A stretch of 64,000 nt of DNA. Origin: JAFGAV01 sp041479055 (GTDB lineage: Bacteria > Acidobacteriota > Aminicenantia > Aminicenantales > JAFGAV01). Of the stretch, positions 60,329-64,000 are shown in pieces. The translations under genes and the position numbers were made by a program. Position 1 is the first letter of the stretch. Every line of letters begins with the position of its first letter. A model generated the notes under the pieces. The model was given only the letters and a program-made list of their open reading frames with translations, had not been told where the DNA came from and did not search any database. The stretch covers positions 2,046,001 to 2,110,000 of the forward strand of contig OY969762.1 in NCBI GenBank assembly GCA_963702835.1. The letters are read 5' to 3'.

Positions 60329-62821
60329 TTATTTCCCGCCCGCCGGCGGAAGGTTCATCCGGCGCACGAGGTCCTGGAAGCGAAGATCATCGAACATGGC
60401 ATCCAGGCCGAAGCCGCGCACGCGAAGCCAGGGCACCGTGGACTGGTGAGCCTTGTACGCGGATTCCAGGACTTGCAGAGCCGTGTCCCTGTCCCCAAGA
60501 GCCAGATAGGCCATCGCCACCAACGTAGAGATCGGATAGTTCTTGTCCAATCCAGGCGCAATGGCCAACGCCTGATCCCGTTGGCCGGCTGCGACATAGG
60601 CCATGATCATCTGTGTTTTACCTATTGTGGGATCCAGCTCGGTGAGACGCCGGGCCGCGTCGATGGCTTCCTTGTGCATTCTCTTCTCGGAATACGCGCG
60701 CCGCAGGATGTAATAGCTCGGCCAGAAATCCGGTTCCAGCTCGAGCGCTTTCTTGGCTTCGACGATCGCCTCATCGTACCGGCCGGCATAGTTATAAAGA
60801 TCGCCGAGCCAGCCGGTGTTGAGCGCGCGCAGGGGATCCAAGTCGCGAGCCAGTTTGTGCTCCACGATCGCTTCGTCCAGGCGATCGAAGAGACAGAGGA
60901 ACCACGCGTAGTGGTAGTGGGTCATGGCGAGGCTGGAATTCAGCTTCAGGGCGCGCGTGAAAAGATCCTCCGCTCTTTTCCAGTCCCAGTCTTGGTAAAG
61001 AGCGACCTCCGCCAGCGCGCCCACGGCCTCGGCCATGTCGGGGTCGAGCTTGAGGGCCTGTTCGGCGGCGGCTTTAGCGCGCGGGTACACGTCGGCTTCC
61101 TCGGAGCCGCCGTGGCCGAGGGTGATATATCCCTGGGCCAGGCCGGCATAAGCCAAGGGTTCCGCAGGGTCGATCTCCACGGCCTGATGGAGAAACCGCA
61201 TGCCCTTCTCGAAGCTCTCCGGGTTGTTCTGCGACACATAGAACATCCCTTTGAGATAGGCGTCGTAGACCGCAGGATTGACGGTCTTGACCGAGGCCAG
61301 ACGCGTCTGCTCGGTCGGGAGAAGCTTGAGCGTCAGCGCCTTGGCTATGCTCTGCGCTACCTCGCTCTGCACCGCCCGGAAGCCCGAGAGGTCGTGCTCG
61401 TAGCTGTCGGTCCAGATCTGGGTCTGGTCCTTCACCTTGATCAGTTCGGCCGAGATGCGGACTCGGTTCGCCTGGCGCTGGGCCACGCTTCCTTCCAGGA
61501 CGTATTCGACGCCCAACTCGCGTCCGATCTGGTCGACCGGCGTATCGCCCTTCTTGTAGCGCATGACCGACGTGCGGGCGATAACACTCAGGCCCGACGG
61601 ATGAAGGCGTCCGAGTTGGGTGATCATCTCCTGGGTGACGCCGTCGTTGAGGTACTCCTGCTCCGGGTCACCGGTGAGGTTGGCGAACGGAAGCACAGCC
61701 ATCTTGATGGCCCGGGCAGAAGCGGCACGCGGTCCAAGAATCCGGTCCCGGACTCCTCCGATGTTGAAACCGAAGAGGACGAGGATGGCGACCAGAGCGG
61801 CGGGGAGAAGATAGGTCACATTCAATCCGAATATCTTTCTCCTAACCCTTCGCCTAGCCTTTAGCGGTCTTACTCCTTCAGCTACGGCTTTAAGATCCGT
61901 CGCAAATTCCTCCATGGTTTGGTAGCGTTCGGCTGTCTTCTTGGCCAGCGCCTGGCCGACGATCTGTTCTAGCCCCGGCGCGCCGTCGGGCCGGACCTTC
62001 TTCAGGGATTCCGGTTCCTCATGGAGGATGGAGTAGATCACGGATTGGTCGTGTTCTCCCCGGAATGGCAGTCTGCCGGCAAGCATCTCGTAGAGGACGA
62101 CTCCCAGCGACCAGATGTCCGTCCGCTGGTCCAGGTCGCCGCCCCGCGCCTGCTCGGGTGACATATAGGCCACCGTGCCCAGCGTCGTCTGGCTCTTGGT
62201 GAGTGAGCTCCCGCCCCGGAGCTTGGCCAAGCCGAAGTCCATGACCTTGGCCTGGCCCTTCCCTGTGACCATGATATTGGCGCTCTTGATGTCGCGGTGA
62301 ATGATGCCCTTGCCGTGGGCCTCGCCGAGGCCGGCAGCGACCTGAACGGCGATATCCAATGCCTGCTCCGTTCTAAGAGGCTTCTTCTTGATCCTGTCCC
62401 TGAGCGTCTCCCCTTCTACGTACTCCATGGCGATGAAGGGACCCTTTTCGCTCTCGCCGACCTCGTGGATGACGCAGATGTTCGGGTGGGAAAGGGCCGC
62501 GGCCGCCTGGGCCTCGATGAGGAACCGCTCCTTGAGTTCAGGAGAATCCATTAAGTGCGGAGGGAGAAACTTCAGGGCGACACACCGCTTGAGCTTGAGA
62601 TCCTCGGCCTTGTAGACGACCCCCATGCCGCCCCGGCCGATCTCTTCGAGGATCCGGTACTTCCCCGCGATAAGGCTGCCTTTCAAGATGAGGGGAAGGG
62701 GGGTGGCCATGCTTTTTGTCAGGGAGGCCTGCTCAGGCCCCGCCATTCCCAGAGGCGTCGCGCAATTGCTGCAGAAGTGCGAGTCAACCTTGTTTTCGGC
62801 GTGACAATTCGGACATTTCAT
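60329..62821 (-). CDS. Ser/Thr protein kinase with zinc ribbon, membrane helix and TPR array
   Basis: An 830-residue membrane protein. Order: zinc ribbon (MKCPNCHAENKVDSHFCSNC), Pkn2-type kinase domain (about 45-305: IGRGGMGVVYKAED, VALKFLP, IHRDIKSANIM, DFGLAKL, TVAYMSPEQARGGDLDQRTD), one membrane helix (about 325-350), an extracytoplasmic TolB/adenylate-cyclase-associated domain (MAVLPFANLTGDPEQEYLND, VIARTSVMRY) and about seven TPR repeats. All catalytic kinase residues are present, so it should phosphorylate proteins in response to something sensed outside. The ATG at 62821 follows GGGGGAAGG; ATG 62836 is possible. It is the only gene between the two tRNA-Val repeats. Confidence 0.9.
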   Translation of the reverse strand: MKCPNCHAENKVDSHFCSNCATPLGMAGPEQASLTKSMATPLPLILKGSLIAGKYRILEEIGRGGMGVVYKAEDLKLKRCVALKFLPPHLMDSPELKERFLIEAQAAAALSHPNICVIHEVGESEKGPFIAMEYVEGETLRDRIKKKPLRTEQALDIAVQVAAGLGEAHGKGIIHRDIKSANIMVTGKGQAKVMDFGLAKLRGGSSLTKSQTTLGTVAYMSPEQARGGDLDQRTDIWSLGVVLYEMLAGRLPFRGEHDQSVIYSILHEEPESLKKVRPDGAPGLEQIVGQALAKKTAERYQTMEEFATDLKAVAEGVRPLKARRRVRRKIFGLNVTYLLPAALVAILVLFGFNIGGVRDRILGPRAASARAIKMAVLPFANLTGDPEQEYLNDGVTQEMITQLGRLHPSGLSVIARTSVMRYKKGDTPVDQIGRELGVEYVLEGSVAQRQANRVRISAELIKVKDQTQIWTDSYEHDLSGFRAVQSEVAQSIAKALTLKLLPTEQTRLASVKTVNPAVYDAYLKGMFYVSQNNPESFEKGMRFLHQAVEIDPAEPLAYAGLAQGYITLGHGGSEEADVYPRAKAAAEQALKLDPDMAEAVGALAEVALYQDWDWKRAEDLFTRALKLNSSLAMTHYHYAWFLCLFDRLDEAIVEHKLARDLDPLRALNTGWLGDLYNYAGRYDEAIVEAKKALELEPDFWPSYYILRRAYSEKRMHKEAIDAARRLTELDPTIGKTQMIMAYVAAGQRDQALAIAPGLDKNYPISTLVAMAYLALGDRDTALQVLESAYKAHQSTVPWLRVRGFGLDAMFDDLRFQDLVRRMNLPPAGGK

Positions 62822-63040
62822 GGCGCCTTCCCCCATCGCCTATGGTCGGATGTTATCATCACGGGAGCGGTCGGTCAACCGCGAAGCACGACCTCTTTTT
62901 TGTGCCCAAAGTGTGCCCAAAAATATCGAAAACTAACGAAAAAAATCAAAATCCATCCAAATCGAGAAGGTCTTGAAATCGAGTGATTTACAGGGGAAGC
63001 CCATTATTATCTGCGCTTTGCGTACTTCCGCCGCTTCCTC

Positions 63041-63083
63041 CACACGGTAGAAGTCACAGGTTCAAATCCTGTATCGCCCACCA
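63041..63083 (+). repeat. Duplicated 3' part of tRNA-Val (attachment-site-like)
   Basis: Bases 63041-63083 repeat the anticodon-to-CCA half of tRNA-Val (59922-59964) with one mismatch over 43 bases; similarity ends sharply after CCA. The 5' half of a tRNA is missing, so this is not a functional gene. Such 3' duplications mark integration of an element into a tRNA gene. The rest of 62837-63199 holds no recognisable gene. Confidence 0.8.
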
Positions 63084-63199
63084 TTCTTTTCAACAACTTG
63101 CGCTATCCCAAGCCCAGGCAAAACCACCGTTGTGTCCAAAATCACGCCCACTTCAAAGTCAGGAAGCCGGACGATTGCTGCCTCTTCATTTGAATGCGC

Positions 63200-64000
63200 T
63201 CATTTGACAAACCGGCCGTTCTGATAAAACAGTTCGCCGTCCACGAAAATCTCTCCCTGAGACATGTCACAAAGCATGTCCCAGTGGATGGCGGAAACGT
63301 TGATTCCCCCGCTTTCGGGGAGGCCGTGTCCGAGGGCCAGATGGATCGTGCCTCCTATTTTCTCGTCAAAGAGCATATTCTTGGTGAAGCGCTTGATACC
63401 GTAGTTCGTGCCGATGCCCAGCTCTCCGAGCCGGCGCGCGCCTTCATCCGTGTTCAGCATCTCCCTTAGGAAATCCTGACCTTGGGCGGCTTCCTCCTTA
63501 ACAACCTTCCCGTTCTCAAACCACAACTGCACATTGTCCACCTGCCTTCCGTGGTAAATGGCCGGGTAGCTGAATCGAACCCAGCCGTTGGCCGAATTCT
63601 CCAGCGGGGAGGTAAAAATTTCTCCATCAGGAAAGTTGACTTTCCCGTCGCAGACGACGAAAGGTCTCCCTTTGATCGACAGGGTCAAATCGATGTTAGA
63701 TCCCTTGAGAGAGACCTTGTCCTTCCCCTGAAAGCGCCGTGTGATTTCGTGTTGTTCGATGGACTCACTCTTCCAAGCGGCGACGGGGTCGGGCTCGTTC
63801 AGCTTGCAGGCCTTGAAGACAAAATCCCTGTATTCCCACAAGCCCATCTCGGCTTCCTGGGCCAGGGCGTTTGTCGGATAGGCCGTGACACAGCGTTTCA
63901 GCTCTTTGCCTTCAACCCGCTTGAAGACGATTTCACCGATCTTGCCGTTCGATTTCTGGAAGATCTGGGACCGTTTGGGATCCACTCCCGTCAGTTCTTT
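63200..64000 (-). CDS. M29 family aminopeptidase (aminopeptidase T-like), C-terminal part
   Basis: The frame is open through the right edge, giving at least the last 266 residues of a roughly 370-residue metalloaminopeptidase. Family marks: TAYPTNALAQEAEMG, FPDGEIFTSPLENSANGWV, ELGIGTNYGIKRFTKN, DEKIGGTIHLALGHGLPESG and SAIHWDMLCDM, with Glu, His and Asp metal ligands. M29 enzymes release N-terminal amino acids in the cytoplasm. The start is outside the window. It lies just beyond the tRNA-Val repeat, so it is likely original chromosome rather than part of the inserted segment. Confidence 0.9.
   Translation of the reverse strand, partial: KELTGVDPKRSQIFQKSNGKIGEIVFKRVEGKELKRCVTAYPTNALAQEAEMGLWEYRDFVFKACKLNEPDPVAAWKSESIEQHEITRRFQGKDKVSLKGSNIDLTLSIKGRPFVVCDGKVNFPDGEIFTSPLENSANGWVRFSYPAIYHGRQVDNVQLWFENGKVVKEEAAQGQDFLREMLNTDEGARRLGELGIGTNYGIKRFTKNMLFDEKIGGTIHLALGHGLPESGGINVSAIHWDMLCDMSQGEIFVDGELFYQNGRFVK

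Noticed and set aside
62880..62960. GTGCCCAAAGTGTGCCCAAAA as a remnant of an integrase gene end
   Set aside because: No integrase motifs (R..HxxR..Y) can be read in any frame around it; the sequence is too short to support the idea.

Overview
The window looks like chromosome from a GC-rich, Gram-negative-type (diderm) bacterium of the Acidobacteriota/Aminicenantes kind. This is inferred from the gene families, not from a marker-gene comparison. Evidence for an outer membrane: an Lpt-type permease and ATPase, a TonB-receptor-like beta-barrel with an N-terminal carboxypeptidase-regulatory-like domain, and secreted M28 and M23 peptidases. The lineage hint comes from a GWxTD protein, a sulfatase-like enzyme fused to TPRs, a Pkn-type kinase with a C-terminal TPR array, and an archaeal-type fructose-bisphosphate aldolase/phosphatase. 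Sigma-70 promoters (TTGACA, 17 bp, TATAAT-like) and strong AGGAGG ribosome sites are easy to read throughout.

Layout. 1-7.5 kb: a broken ABC-ATPase start at the left edge, an iron alcohol dehydrogenase, two divergent secreted M28 peptidases (one preceded by a tiny membrane protein), a frameshifted M23 peptidase and the bifunctional FBP aldolase/phosphatase. 7.5-25.5 kb: a Nudix hydrolase, a DUF2007 protein, then one long dcw cluster mraZ-rsmH-ftsL-ftsI-murE-murF-mraY-murD-ftsW-murG-murC-ftsQ-ftsA-ftsZ with hutI attached at its end. It has overlapping or near-contiguous genes and one clear promoter plus MraZ operator in front. 25.5-29.7 kb: a nucleotidyltransferase on the minus strand, then HU, ddl, ruvX and mltG. 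29.8-39.6 kb: an envelope region (unknown secreted protein, TPR protein, GWxTD protein, TonB-receptor-like protein, sulfatase-TPR protein) where three start regions carry sigma-54-type -24/-12 elements.

39.6-51.9 kb: an endonuclease-Q-like PHP protein ending in a clamp-binding-like peptide, a bifunctional-nuclease-domain protein, a single-chain LptF-LptG fusion, groES-groEL behind a CIRCE operator, and minus-strand genes for GT87-purC-PHP-cvpA-Fis-like plus pgeF and a guanine-deaminase-like protein. 51.9-59.7 kb: a PflX-like radical SAM protein, P1 peptidase and racemase, rpsU, lipA, a metallophosphoesterase, a DUF1848 protein, lptB and a zinc-ribbon/RDD-like protein. 59.9-64 kb: tRNA-Val(CAC), a palindrome-rich non-coding stretch, a Ser/Thr kinase-TPR gene, a duplicated 3' part of the tRNA-Val gene and a truncated M29 aminopeptidase at the right edge.

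Most of the window is housekeeping (peptidoglycan synthesis, division, chaperonin, LPS transport). The unusual signals are: the tRNA-Val 3' duplication bracketing a kinase gene of about 3.1 kb without a visible integrase; the sigma-54-like promoters shared by surface genes; EndoQ with a terminal QLTLF; the fused LptFG; a sulfatase fold with Thr at the Cys/Ser nucleophile position; and several unexplained intergenic inverted repeats. No CRISPR array, complete insertion sequence or rRNA was seen.
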